A stretch of DNA of 64,000 nt from Aspidapion aeneum (Eukaryota > Arthropoda > Insecta > Coleoptera > Brentidae), in contig OY755048.1 in NCBI GenBank assembly GCA_963576565.1, positions 8,266,136 to 8,330,135 on the forward strand. Direction: 5' to 3'. A program made the translations under genes and the position numbers. A model generated the notes under the pieces. That model was not told the DNA's origin and did no database searches. It was given only the letters and a program-made list of their open reading frames with translations. This document shows, piece after piece, positions 21,038 to 32,550 of this stretch; within the stretch, counting starts at the first letter, position 1, and the number at the start of each line of letters is the position of its first letter.

Positions 21038-22923
21038 ATGGCTGACTTACCATCAACAAGCCAGAAACAAAGGCATCGACGACCTTTCACTGAAGAAGAA
21101 CTAATGAATTATCTACTAAAAGATGATGACTCGGTGATACTAGAGTTATCAGACGACGAAGAGGTTTCCGGGGTTGCAGATCTTGATGAAGTCGTTGATG
21201 TTCCGGATTCTCAAGATACCAGTCTTGAAGATACATTGTTTGAGAACATGGTACAAGAAACTGAGCTGCAGGGTATTGAAAATGAGGAAGAGGGAAACGA
21301 AATCATGGGGAATAAAGAGGAACAGAGTGTTATAGACCCTTTACAAAATAAGAATGAAGATAAAGAAGAAAAGGCTGCTGCAAAAAAAAGAATGGAGGCT
21401 TTTTTCAAAGAATTTGATCTGACGAACAAAGATGGTATAAAATGGAAAGATTGTGCTCAATATATGCCTAGGCTTATCAAGTGGTTTGTTCCCGAGAAAA
21501 CAAAGGCCAAAACACTGTCTGAACCGATTGATTATTATATTCCAGATACCTTATTTCAACAAATGTCCGACATGACAAACCTTTACGCCACCCAACAAAA
21601 TATCCGGGTTTTCCTGCTACTAGTAAGGAAGAAATCAAACGTTTTCTAGGGATTCATATTATAATGGGAAATCTGAAATATCCTAGAGCAAGGCTCTATT
21701 GGCAACAAATTACTTCTGTTGACATTATAAAAGAAAATATGGGCTTCAACCGATTTAGTAAATTGCGTAACACCATACACTTAGTGGATATCACGGCTAG
21801 AGGAGAAAATAAAGATCGCCTGTGGAAAGTCAGAGTTATATGATGCAATAAAGAACAGGTGTAAAAGGCTTCAACTGGAGACTAACTTGTGCGTGGATGA
21901 GCAGATTATACCGTTCAAAGGGCAAATAAATATAAAACAATATCTTCCGAATAAACCAAAAAAGTGGGGAATAAAATTGTATATATTGGCAGGACAGTCA
22001 GGTCTAATCTATGACTTCATCATCTACCAAGGGGCGGAAACTGAAATAGATAAAGTATTCACTCAATTTGGGCATGGAGCTGGCACTGTTATGCAGTTGG
22101 CTGAGAGAATAACAGAACCGTATCATGGACTATATTTCGACAATTTTTTCAGTTCCTATCATCTTTTCCAATACCTGAACAGCAAATCAATTTTTGCTAT
22201 TGGAACAATCAGAGTGAATAGATTTCTAAACCCACCGCTACTGTCAGAGAAAGAGCTAAAAAATAAGGGAAGAGGCAGTTATGATGTAGCTGTAAGTGAC
22301 GACGGAATAGTTATTACGAAATGGTACGATAACAAGCCTGTAATGGTTGCATCAAACTTTATCGCAGACGGTGAACTTGATAACTGTAGAAGATGGAATA
22401 AAGCCACAAAAGATTACGTTGAAATACCCCGCCGTGAATCTATCTATATAACGCTAACATGGGTGGCGTAGATAAGTTAGACTTTCTATTGAGTCTTTAC
22501 AGGTCTTATAGACGTTCTCGGAAATGGACCGTCAGAATGATTACTCATGCCATAGATCTAGCTGCAGCAAACTCTTGGCTAGAATACAGAAAACAAGCGG
22601 AGGATCAAGGCGTCAAGAAAAGTACCCTTTTAGACTTGTTCGATTTTCATCTTAGCATTGCACAGCATCTTATAACCCAGAAGAAACCAGCTAAAAGAGG
22701 AAGACCATCTTTTGAAACAAATGATCAGGAACAAGAGCCATCTAAGAAAATTCTCAAGGTAGAAGCAAGACCTTACATTGATGAAAGGTATGATTGTTTT
22801 GATCATTTTCCGCAAATGGACGGCAAAAAGGATAGTTCGAGATGCAAAATGGAAAAATGTAAAGGAAAATACAAAATGCAATGTTCATTTGTGTTTTGTA
22901 AGCGACCGCAACTGTTTCCTTAA
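21038..22923 (+). pseudogene. piggyBac transposase (DDE_Tnp_1_7), frame-broken
   Basis: Cut-and-paste transposase. The ATG at 21038 opens a 203-codon acidic N-terminal segment. The domain then continues in a different frame (about 21605-21840, including the phrase LGIHIIMGN), shifts again to 21887-22471 and again to 22459-22923, so at least three breaks exist. The catalytic aspartates are each recognisable in their segments: CVDEQIIPF, YFDNFFSSYH and NMGGVDKLD. The C-terminus keeps the Cys-rich zinc-binding tail (CxxCxxxxxxQCSFVFC pattern near 22850-22905). Not functional as it stands. Family length (about 600 residues) agrees with the whole span. Confidence 0.9.
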
Positions 22924-23182
22924 TTTTCATAAAAAATAAGTTATTTTAGTTTAAGATTTTTCAGAAATTTGTCCTTTTCCTTAATAAATTTTTTGAAAAT
23001 TATGCTTATTCATTTTTCATCAAGTCACGATGTCCATTGAGATGGACATTGCATATCTCGGAAACTATGGCATTTAGCGGAATTTTTTTTTCACCAAAAA
23101 TCTTAGAAAAAATATGTCTATTAATGTGCCAAAAATCAGAATTTTTGAACCACCAGGAAAAAACCGTGACTGAAAGGGTTAA

Positions 23183-23515
23183 ATTTTAAGACAATAATAA
23201 ATTTTGATCATGATCTTTTAAAAGCAATCAATTCTCACCAAGATATTTTTTATTTTATCAAAATCGGTTCAGTAGTAAAGAATTTATAAGGAAATAAATG
23301 CAAACATAATTGGCAAGGCAATCGTATAATACTCAAAACAATGGTTAAAACAAAAATATTTTTTTTAGAATCACCGAACCGATTTTGCTGATTCGTACCT
23401 TCTTGTGCGTGGCAAGAATGGTGGTTTTTTAGTGATTTAAAAAAATTAACGAGCATCTTTAAAGGGTACAATTTTATTTCGTCCGACATCTGGGATTTTG
23501 AAATGGCGGACAAAA
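23183..23515 (+). repeat. Dispersed repeat S, outer unit of right arm
   Basis: Reverse-complement partner of 18955-19260: TCAAAATCGGTTCAGTAGTA, TTGGCAAGGCAATCGTATAA, CTTGTGCGTGGCAAGAATGG and ATTTCGTCCGACATC all match in inverted orientation. Confidence 0.6.
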
Positions 23516-24154
23516 AATATCATTTATTCAAAACTGATTAATTCTCTGCCAAGTGCAGTTTGTCCCATTCAAATCGATGGGATAGTTCAAAAGTTATAAT
23601 GAAAAATAAATTGTCGGGTTTTTTTTGGCCCACCCGGTATGTAGTTTAGAAAACCACCCAAACCGATTTGACCAGCATTCTTCAGAATTCCTATATTTAA
23701 TAGCTTTCATATTTAAAGAGTCATAAGGCAACAATCAATTAAAATTCGTTTTTTTATTAAAATAAAGTTAAATAAGCGTTCGTACAGACAAGTGTATGGT
23801 GGTGACGGGTAATAAGAGGTGACAAAACAAGGCGTTAAAGAAAAAATAAAGAGATAAACCGCTGCTTAATTGGCGCAGCTAGAAAATAATGGTCATAAAT
23901 ATAACCATGGGACAGATTATTAAAATAACATCCAGACGGCTAAAACCGCACCTTAAATTAGATGGAACATTATTTGCAAGATATGAAAATAAAATCATAT
24001 TCGACTCACATATATTTTTTCTTTGGATGATGTCCAGCCAAATATCCGAATAATGCCCTTAAAATTAATATTGATTGAATAAAATAATAATAATAAAATA
24101 CAGTGTGTGCGAACAATTTGCTTAACAAATGAGAAATTTCTTTAGTACGACGTT
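23516..24154. other. No gene seen
   Basis: AT-rich non-coding DNA. The first 150 bases may be a further degenerate part of repeat S (GGCGGACAAAAAATATCATT). Confidence 0.35.
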
Positions 24155-24169
24155 AACAGAAAAACTCTT

Positions 24170-24290
24170 CTTTGTTTGAAACTCGTAGACAATGATTGTG
24201 TAGAAATAAAATTTCGGACTTCCATTGTCTCTATTTATTTTAAAACACTACGTTTCGGTTAGTAAGTATCTCTAACCGTTATCAAGTGTG
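24170..24290 (-). mobile_element. Solo 121-bp Penelope-like 3' end with 15-bp target duplication
   Basis: Matches the pLTR 3' part of the Penelope-like copies at 31.4 kb and 35.0 kb (CTTTGTTTGAAACTCGTAGA at the left edge). It is flanked by AACAGAAAAACTCTT at 24155-24169 and 24291-24305, a perfect 15-bp direct repeat. The insertion's 5' edge (minus strand) lies one base outside the hammerhead-like fold, so the whole insert is that fold plus the 3' tail. Confidence 0.8.
24245..24289 (-). ncRNA. Hammerhead-like ribozyme fold in solo Penelope fragment
   Basis: On the minus strand: stem I ACAC/GTGT, core TTGATAA plus one C, a 6-bp stem II GGTTAG/CTAACC, then GAAA and ACGTA. Compared with canonical CUGAUGA, C3 is U and G8 is A. 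The cleavage-site triplet is GUA here instead of GUC in the other copies. Hammerhead motifs in Penelope pLTRs are established; activity of this variant is unknown. Confidence 0.5.
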
Positions 24291-24305
24291 AACAGAAAAA
24301 CTCTT

Positions 24306-24689
24306 TCTGCGAATGAGTTATGCTTGTCCCAAATGCTGTGGCGTTCCCAGGAATATGTGTTAGGAGGGGAGACCCTAAGATGTATCTTAAGCTGTTTAAT
24401 TTTCTGATTCATGAAACATGTGGAAACCATCTTAAAAAAATTTAGGCTTGTGGGGGGGCGACCCCGAGAATCATTTCCTTAACAATATTGATATCGTCAA
24501 ATATGTATGTTTACTTGCAACAAGCGTTTCAGTACTTCTAAAAATCTGATTATTTATATTATTTAATAATTATCTATTTTTCACGTCTCTTAAGGTGACG
24601 ATAGGATGTTGACAGATGCGCCATTGAGTAGAAACACCTCCTGCATTTAACTAACTAATTCGTGTTGTCAGCTCAAAAAAAAATTAAGT
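24306..24689. other. No gene seen
   Basis: Non-coding spacer between the solo Penelope fragment and an RTE-like LINE. Confidence 0.35.
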
Positions 24690-26850
24690 CAAGTTCGTGG
24701 TATTACCTGTGGATTTGACCACCATCTGGTAAACGCAAAAATATTATTCCCTTTAAGAAAAACACATAAGGACGAAAGTATTGGAGAAAATGAAAACCTA
24801 GAATGCATCGAAGACAATCCAAAATACAACTTTAGAAGTGTAGAAATCGAATCTACTCAAAGATTGTATCAGGACCGATTAGATAAAAAATTAATAAACA
24901 CAGAACACTCATTTGAAGAGATATATACAAACATAATAAAAAGCTTGAAGGAAGCAAGCATCGAAGCTGTTGGATACCAAGATAATAGAAATTGCATGAA
25001 GATGTAGTGGACGGAAAAAATACAGGAAATGGCCAAAGAAAAAAGAGACCTAGAAATCTACAGGGAAACCAGAAGACAGCTAAGAAATTTGATACAGACA
25101 GAAAAAATGAAATGTTCGAGCGCAAATGCCACGATATAAATACACACGTAGGAGGTAGGCAGAGTTCTGAAGTATGGAAATTACAGTAAAAAACCCAACA
25201 AAAGAAAAAGTAAACATCCAGATCATCAAACCAGAACAATGGACAGAACACTACAAGGGACTGCTGCAGGAAACGAGACTTGAATATCTGGCAGCCTCCC
25301 GAGAAGAGACATAGAAGTACACGGAGAGGAAGTAATCATCGAAAAAGAAATGATAAAAAATAGTATTAAAAAGCTTAAATCCGGAGAAGCTAACAGACCT
25401 GGAGGAGCTGAAATGCTCAAATATGGAGCAGAGAAACTAATCGAAAATCTCACATATATTATCAATCAATGCATAAACGGACATCCAGTACCTGATGATT
25501 GGAAAATTGCATTCATATCCTCAGTACATAAAAAAGGAAACAAGCTGGATTGCAACAATTACAGAGGAATTTCAGTAACCAGTACTCTAAGTAGATTGTA
25601 CGGTAGGATTCTTAGATATCTAATAGAGAATGATTTTCATGAACACGAAGAAGAAGAGCAGAGTGGGTTTCGTGCAGGCAGATCTTGTAGTGATAATGTT
25701 TTTTGTCTTAAACAAGTAATTGAGAAAAGGAGCGCCAGAAATATAGAGACTCATGTTACCTTTGTGGACCTACAAAAAGCATATGATACCGTTCCAGTAG
25801 AAAAACTATGGACAGTGCTAGAACAGACTAATATCAATCATACATACATAAGAGCAATAAAAGAACTATACAAAGGGTCAAAATCTAAAATTAAAATTGG
25901 AAATCGACTTTCAAAAGAATTCCTGGTAACAAAAGGCGTAAGACAGGGATGTTGCATCTCTCCAAATCTTTTTAAAATATTTATCGCAGTAGCTTTAAAA
26001 AACTGGAAACGGACAGTGCACGACATGGGAATACAACTTAACGACCGATATACCATATACACACTACAGTTTGCTGACGACCAAGTAATTGTAGCTAATG
26101 ATAAAGAAGACATGGAGTATATGATGAGAAAGTTAATGGAAGAATACCAAAAGTGGGGATTAACAGTGAGCGTGGACAAGACACAGTACAGAAACGAATC
26201 CAGTGAGTTAGAACTAGACAATGGACAAGTAATATCTCCATGCAATGAGTATGTATACTTGGGTGTCACATTTGATAAGACAGGAACAGACTATAAAGAA
26301 CTGGAAAAAGAATAGTAAAAGCAAAAAAGGTTATTGGATGTCTTAACAGTATTTTATGGAGCAGAGAGAAAAAAAAGAATTTAAAATTTAACATATATGA
26401 AACAATGGCGAAAAGTACGCTGTTGTATGGAATAGAGACTTGTCGCGTAACAGAAAAATACAAAACAAAAATGGAAAGTGTCGAAACGGATGCAATAAGA
26501 AGATCAATGAGAATATCTAGAACAGATCACATAAGAAATGAGATCATAAAAGAAAGAATGGCAATCGGGAATCGAAGGAAGCATAACGGATGACATCACT
26601 AAAAGACAACTGATATGGTACGGCCATGTACAACGGATGAACGACGAAAGATTACCAAAGCAGGTTCTAGAATGGCAACCAATAGGGCGCAGAAAAAGAG
26701 GGCGTCCTAAACTAGAATGACAACAGTCAATCCAAAGATCAATAAGTCAAAAAAATCTGACAGAGGATGATTGTCAGGATCGAAGGAGGTGGGGAATAGG
26801 CGTCGGACAACGTAGAAAAACGTTCTAAACCGACTAAATAAAATAGATCA
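24690..26850 (+). pseudogene. RTE-like LINE copy 2, 5'-truncated and frame-broken
   Basis: A non-LTR retrotransposon that copies itself by target-primed reverse transcription. It starts in the end of the APE-type endonuclease (GFDHHLVNAKI near 24711) and runs through a linker with several breaks. The reverse transcriptase is continuous at 25350-26315: NNYRGISVTSTLSRLYGRIL, GFRAGRSCSDNVF, VTFVDLQKAYDTVPVEKLW, VRQGCCISPNLF and the catalytic FADD at 26070-26081. A frame break at 26315 separates it from the C-terminal basic region (26405-26730; an internal TGA follows PKLE). Three copies of this family are in the window. Clade is assigned by resemblance to RTE-type ORFs. Confidence 0.85.
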
Positions 26851-26924
26851 CAAATTGAAATCAAACAGACTAGTTTACTTGCAATCACATAAATATACTT
26901 CCAGACCAGAAGTGAAATTAAAAG

Positions 26925-27000
26925 ACGAAAAACATAAAAAATTTCCTGGCCGAAGCACATGATTTTTAGTTCTTTAATTCCACCCCTGCTTGCAATTTGG
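26925..27000 (+). repeat. SINE-like repeat, 3' part only
   Basis: AAAACATAAAAAATTTCCTG, AGCACATGATTTTTAGTTC and TTTAATTCCACCCCTG match the tail shared by the SINE-like copies at 27.4 and 36.7-37.2 kb. Confidence 0.4.
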
Positions 27001-27038
27001 TAAAAATTATTATTGGCAAATCGCCGATCTCATTAGAC

Positions 27039-27307
27039 ACTTATTGGAATAAAACCTGACCTTACTTTAAAATCGACCCTATGGTGACAGATTTACATAT
27101 AAAAAACAGCTGCTCTCCTTCAAAATTCGGCTTTTGTGTATTTAAAAACCGGATTTATTAGTGTAAATTATTTATTAAATGAAAGCGTCTTTATTATTAA
27201 ATTTGGCTTTGGTATGTCAATTTTAAGAGGTCAGCTGTTAGTTTTTTGTGTAAATGTGTCAAAATAAAGTCGACTCTAAAATAAAGTCAGGTTTTATTCC
27301 AATAAGT
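27039..27307. mobile_element. Palindromic MITE, about 269 bp
   Basis: ACTTATTGGAATAAAACCTG at the left is matched by CAGGTTTTATTCCAATAAGT at the right. Similarity extends about 100 bp inward (CAGATTTACATAT...CAGCTG against CAGCTG...GTAAATGTGTC inverted). No ORF. Target duplication not evident. Confidence 0.7.
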
Positions 27308-27399
27308 TCCTATTCTCTCAGACGTTGATACTTACGTCTAATTTGATTTCACACTTTAACAGTGGGAGCGAAGCATTATAAAGTTAGTGGATATTGAAT

Positions 27400-27600
27400 A
27401 CCCTGAAAAGAAAACTAGCGTGCCTACACTGTGACACTGACCGTGATATGGAGTTTTAAAAATGTATGCTTTGGCTTAGTTAGCCAAAGGTTCAGGTTCA
27501 AATTCCGTTTAAAGCACAAGAAACTTTTTTATGATTTTTCGTTCTTCAATTTTATCCCTGGTTTGAAATTATTGTTTATCTACGGTTTTGATTAAAACCT
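27400..27600 (+). repeat. SINE-like repeat with B-box-like motif
   Basis: CACTGTGACACTGACCGTGA, then a gap, then GGTTCAGGTTCAAATTCCG (resembling a tRNA B box, GGTTCRANNCC) and AGCACAAGAAACTTTTTTAT...ATCCCTG. The same order occurs on the minus strand at 36664-36800 and 36895-37120. Probably a tRNA-derived SINE; the A box is not clear. Confidence 0.5.
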
Positions 27601-28436
27601 TGGTAAAAATAAATATACTTGTCTTGTAAGTGATTTTATTTAATTTTCTGGTGAGTAAATGATTTACTTGGCTTACGCAGGTCGATTTTTTTCTGTGCAG
27701 TCTGATTTAACTATTCTAGTCCCTCATATGCAAATATCTTGCTTGATGTGTCTCCCTTTCTACGCCACAAGGGCTTTCAACCTTGTGCTTTCTTTCTAAT
27801 AACTTGTTAAGCTTTAATTTCATTCTGTCTTCGTGTCCCATGTTCGATTTGACCTACAAGGTTTACATAAACCAAGTCAAAAAGTTGAGTTTGATAAAAG
27901 TATTTATTATAATAATATACATAAGTATGAAACTTTCTCTATCTCAGTTGTTTTTTATCAATCGTTGATTTTTGATTTGTTAGACCATGCATTTACCTTC
28001 TTGAGTTATAACTAATAAACTGAAAGTTTTAAAAGGAAGCTTATCATATTTTGGTGAATTAGGAAAGAAGCCCGCTTAAAAACTCAGTTGATGTGCTTTG
28101 ATTTAAAGTCGCCACTTTGTAATTTTTTACACAACATAGTAGCAACAATTTCCAGTTTAAAGAATAAAAATTAAGTTTTTCGCTTAAAATTCAATGAAAT
28201 TCTTAATTAACTTAAAATCGAAAAAAATTCTGCTTTAAATCGAATAAAATATACTAATCTAACTAACAGACTGGCGAGCTAATTTTGGGCGGATGAAGTT
28301 TGAAATTTATTTCTTTTATTATTGGAGCAAATCTGCATGCGTCGTGGTCATAACCGTAGCTAGAGGATTCATAAAAGGGGACCCAGCATATAAAACTTTA
28401 ATTTTATTTTCCTAGCTAATTACAGTTTTTTTTTAC
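27601..28436. other. No gene seen
   Basis: AT-rich non-coding DNA with only short chance ORFs. Confidence 0.4.
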
Positions 28437-30559
28437 ACTGAAATAAATCCATTATTCCAATGGAAATACATCCTGTATTTGACTTATATTTAATTGACCC
28501 AAGTACCTGTATAATTTAAGGAGTATTTAACAATGCATTACCCAATTCTCTCTTTGGGTTTATCAGGTGCACACTCGAAAATCAAGTAATTGAAACCACT
28601 CTTAACGATAAGATGGTAAGTTTCAGAGCTGCTCGAGGTTTTCCACAAGGAGGAATTCTGTCTCCCCTCCTGTGGTCTCTGATAGTCGATGGTCTTTTTG
28701 CCATCTTCGTATCGCTGGATGTGGAGGTATTGAGATATGCGGAGGACGTAGGAGCAATCACTAGAGACATTCCAGAGATCGAATTCTTTGGAAAGATACA
28801 AGAAGTAATAAACATAGGTAAGTAAATCTCAGTCATTTTACCCTTCACCCCCTCCCAAGCTTAACGGTTGAAAAATTCCATTTGCATCTATGGGTTACCC
28901 TAGATAAATCTCATACCTGGAATGCTCATTTCAAAAACGTAACCCGCAAAGCCATGCCGTCCTTATAGACGTGCAAAAACCTGGGGCACTAGCCCCAAAC
29001 AAATATATTGGCTGTATATATCAGTCATCAGACGCATACGGCGCAATAGGCTGGTTCGAGAAGGGACATCAGAGAAACTTAAACGCCAAACTAACCAGCT
29101 TACAATGACATGCCAGTCTAAGTTCTAACCCATCGAATGCGCTTGAATGCTTACTTAACTTACCTACGCATCATATTTTCTTAGAGGCGAACGCACGAAG
29201 AGGAACATACAGAATAAGGGCCAACCATCAGGATGGTAGCAAACAAAGTGATCAACAGCCCTAATTAGGGAACAAGAGTTGGATGCAACTCTAGGAGTGA
29301 TATCCGACGTCATGCTCAACACAGTGTACAGCAGAAAGGAAGGAGGACTGATTATACCAAGGGAGCCAAAATGCCATCAGGCGTTGTATCTGGAGTGTTT
29401 AGTATCCAAGGAAAGTCGAGATGAAACATAGTCTCGGCCAATTGGCTACTATACTTCAGGCAGAACTTATAGCTATTAAACTGTGTCCAGGTGGATTACT
29501 GACTTCGAATGGACTTATAGGACAATAAAAATCTCTAACACTTAAGCAGCTTTAAGAGCGCTTGATTCCTATACGGGCTCATCGAGAATCGTGAGGAGCT
29601 GCAGGATTTCGCCGAAGGCGCTTGGTAGCGCTAACATTGTGTCATTAGTATGGATACCAGGGCATTCTGGGCATGAGAATAATGAGGCCGCAGACCAAGC
29701 AGCGAGAGAAGAGGCATCTGCCGAGTTTTTCGGCTCTAAACCAGCCCTGGGGATAGCATACAATTCTGCTAAATCAATCAAATTAAAATGGATGGAGAAC
29801 ATGTTCCAATAATAATAGATAAATATACTAGAACTGGCTCACTCTAAAGGGTTCATTAAAGAACCTTGTAAAAATAGGGACAGGAACATCATTCTGCTTA
29901 CCAGACAGGAGATCCGTATAGTGACTGGATTTTTTACGAGTCACAGTCGACTAAGAATACCCATGCACAGAATGGAACTAACAGAAGAGACCTAAATAAT
30001 GTAGACTCTGTATGGGAGATGACGAAACAGTCAGACATGTACTGTGCGAATGTCTGGCTATTGCACGTTTACGTCAGAACACTTTCGGTAATCCTCAGAT
30101 TGATTCAGAATATCTGAACAGTGTCTCACCTGAATTGATAGCTCACCGTTTTGAGAGATTTGGCATACAGTGGTGCGAAACCACTCAAATGTGAGCCACG
30201 ATAGATCCACTGGTGGTCGCAGTGGAAGGGCTGCAAGGCCCACTCACATATGAATCTTTAGCATCATAATCATCAACCTGTATAATTAGGCTAATTATGT
30301 TTCATCATTCAATTAGCGATTTTCGCATATTGGATATCAAGACATCAAATGTTGCACCATAATAGGTATATTTGAATGAAATGCCGGAGTATTTGACTAG
30401 AAATAAATATATATGTAATTTAGGTTATTATTTTTGTATTTTCTAGTAATTTATTTCTTGTAGTTGATTTAATTTGACAAATTATTGGCTTATATAACAC
30501 ATACACTAATACTTGGTTCAAGTATATATTCATTTGATCCAATTTTTTTTTCTGTGTAT
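28437..30559. mobile_element. MITE-like element F, copy 2, split by a LINE
   Basis: Left end CACTGAAATAAATCC (28438). The right end, in reverse complement, reads CACAGAAAAAAAAATTGGAT. Between 28517 and 30276 a LINE is inserted with the direct repeat CCTGTATAATT at 28506-28516 and 30277-30287. Removing it leaves an element of roughly 360 bp similar to copy 1 at 10906. Confidence 0.5.
28517..30276 (+). pseudogene. I-group (RNase H-bearing) LINE, 5'-truncated, heavily decayed
   Basis: Three protein islands in one orientation. At 28613-28825: reverse transcriptase motif GFPQGGILSPLLWSLIVD, with the catalytic box read as YAED instead of YADD. At 29591-29812: RNase H (SLVWIPGHSGHENNEAADQA). At 30012-30194: a C-terminal Cys/His segment (DETVRHVLCECL). 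Between them frames are broken by stops and indels. The 3' end is CATCATAATCATCAA, followed by the 11-bp target duplication. RNase H places it in the I/R1-Loa part of the LINE tree; the exact clade is open. Confidence 0.75.
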
Positions 30560-31376
30560 TAAGATAATTACCATTACCTGTCGGACCCCTTTAAAAAAGT
30601 TTTTGTGTACGCCTATCGTTGTAGTGTGTTTTATCTGCAGAAAGCAAATTTTAATCAACTGCGCTAATACCGGAAATTACTAGGGGTAGGTATAATTGTT
30701 TAAGGAATATAGCGATTGCATCAAAAACTAGAAACGCAATTTTCAATTTTGCTGGTCTATAATTTAATAGTGTTGAAACGTATATAATTAACGCTAATTT
30801 TATGTAAATAACAAAGTTCAAACTCTTGAACATTTATCGAGGATTTTGAAGCTCCAATGAAGTATAGTTTTACTTGTTTTTATTTAACCCATTAAGATTC
30901 AACTCAAAATTCGTCGAATACTTTTAGGAAACCTTATTTGCATTTTTTGTAGTATTCCAAAGAATTCACTTGAGCAGGCTCAGTGTTTTAAGTTCGCCTC
31001 TTTGAATTGTTTTGCATAAAGCAAAGGGTTGTTTTCATCGGGAAAATAAGAAACCGCACCGTTTGGTTTAAGTGGTGCGAAATTGCAAAGCAAGATTTAA
31101 TGCTTTGTTCCAATACATTAAAATATATTTTTAAAACACGGTTTCAGGTTCTTAAACCTTTTAAAAAGTAACGAGAAAAAAAAATTGCATAAATTTGTAA
31201 CTCGTTTGGGTTTTCAAAATTCTAATGGATAAAGGCCGATTCTCACCAAAGTGTTTGTCCAGACTGAAAGAGTAAGTTTTCTTCGTAAAATCAAAAACAA
31301 AGGATTTTTTCCTTTTGTCAACTCAATCCGTACATATTGTTACAAATTTAAGTTATCTAAATTTTATAGTTAGAAT
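30560..31376. other. No gene seen
   Basis: AT-rich non-coding spacer before the Penelope-like composite. Confidence 0.4.
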
Positions 31377-31463
31377 TTATTTAGGTTTCTTTGTTTGAAA
31401 CTCGTAGACAATGATTGTGTAGAAATAAAATTTCGGACTTCCATTGTCTTTATTTATTTTAAA

Positions 31464-31508
31464 ACACGACGTTTCGGTTAGTAAGTATCTCTAACCGTTA
31501 TCAAGTGT
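31464..31508 (-). ncRNA. Hammerhead-like ribozyme fold in PLE pLTR (left copy)
   Basis: Minus strand: stem I ACAC/GTGT, core TTGATAA plus C, stem II GGTTAG/CTAACC closing a 9-nt loop, then GAAA and ACGTC. Identical in sequence to the right copy at 34988. C3 and G8 of the canonical core are U and A, which keeps them complementary. Confidence 0.55.
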
Positions 31509-31539
31509 AAACTAAACAATCTAGTCTCTAGGCTACTAC

Positions 31540-32550
31540 TTATACTACTTGGTGTGCAGTCAGGTGTGACGGCCCGCCCCCTTTTTTAATCATAAGACGC
31601 CTGTTTTCCTTAAGGAGCGGTTTCCATATGTTTGGTATGTCCGTGCTTGGTTGACTGAAAACTTCTTTGTTCTGCATTATATACGCAGCTTCAATAAACT
31701 TTCGTTTTCGCCAATGCGACTCCTTATGTAAAACTTTAGCTTCTGACCACTGAATCCTGTGATCATTTGACCATGCATGATCTGCTAAACCGGATTTTTC
31801 AATATCCCCTAATTGGGTACTTTTTAGATGTTCATTTACTCTAACCTGAAGAGGGCGTTTCGTTTCACCTACATATGATTTACCACACTCACACGGGATT
31901 TGGTAAATACATTCCTTATTATTTGAGGGATTGTCTGGTTTTGTTTTAGTTACAAAACTTCTTTTCGTATTTCCCGAAGAAAATACTGTTTTTATATTAT
32001 AGTGTTTAGCTATTCGTGTTATGTTTTCTGAAATCCCTTGAACATATGGAATGTTAATAACACCTAACGGATTATTATTTTGAGAATTTGGTACATTTAG
32101 TTTGTTTTTAATTTTAAATATCGTTGAGTTTATTAATTTCTCGGAATAACCATTCTGTTGTAAGTCCTTTTTAATGTTGTTAATTTCTGTGGTTAATTCT
32201 TCATTATTACTACAAATATTTACGGCTCTTAAATACAAACTTCTTAAAACTCCTTGTTTTGTTGCAACAGAATGATTAGACTTAAAATTTAGGTACTGTC
32301 CCGTGTGTGTAGGTTTCCTATATACAGTGGTTTGAATGTTTCTGTCTAATCGTTTGACAAGAACATCCAAAAAAGGTAAGGCCGAATCTTTTTCAATTTC
32401 CATGGTGCACTTGATTGTTGGTCGAATACCGTTTAAATGGTGTAGAAAATTTTGTAGTTCGTCATCATTTTCCGGCCATATAATAAATGTGTCATCCATG
32501 TATCGTAGCCGTTTTGGTTTGACTCTTGCTGTGTTGATCGATTCAAACAA
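31540..32550 (-). pseudogene. PLE C-terminal fragment: reverse transcriptase end plus GIY-YIG endonuclease
   Basis: A continuous 336-codon frame whose first few codons belong to the junction, so it has no natural start. It keeps the RT catalytic box (RYMDDTFIIW, about 32491-32502), thumb region, and the whole GIY-YIG nuclease (IYQIPCECGKSYVGETKRP at about 31860-31915, then the SGLADHAWSNDHRI segment and the FIEAAYIMQ helix). In PLEs the nuclease nicks the target to prime reverse transcription. The frame is undamaged but lacks the N-terminal half of RT, so it is inert alone. Confidence 0.85.

Larger units (their letters stand above)
20591..23182 (+). mobile_element. piggyBac-family transposon, 2,584 bp, with TTAA target duplications
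   Basis: TTAA at 20591-20594 and 23179-23182 flank an element of 20595-23178. Termini CCCTTTAAGTCACCG and, in reverse complement, CCCTTTCAGTCACGG are a 15-bp inverted repeat with two mismatches. Subterminal palindromic motifs TCCATCTCAATGGACA occur near both ends (20610 and 23031) and a related GTCCATTATGATGGACAT at 20966. The element sits in repeat S, whose two parts join cleanly across the TTAA. All cis ends look intact, but the transposase gene is broken. Confidence 0.93.
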
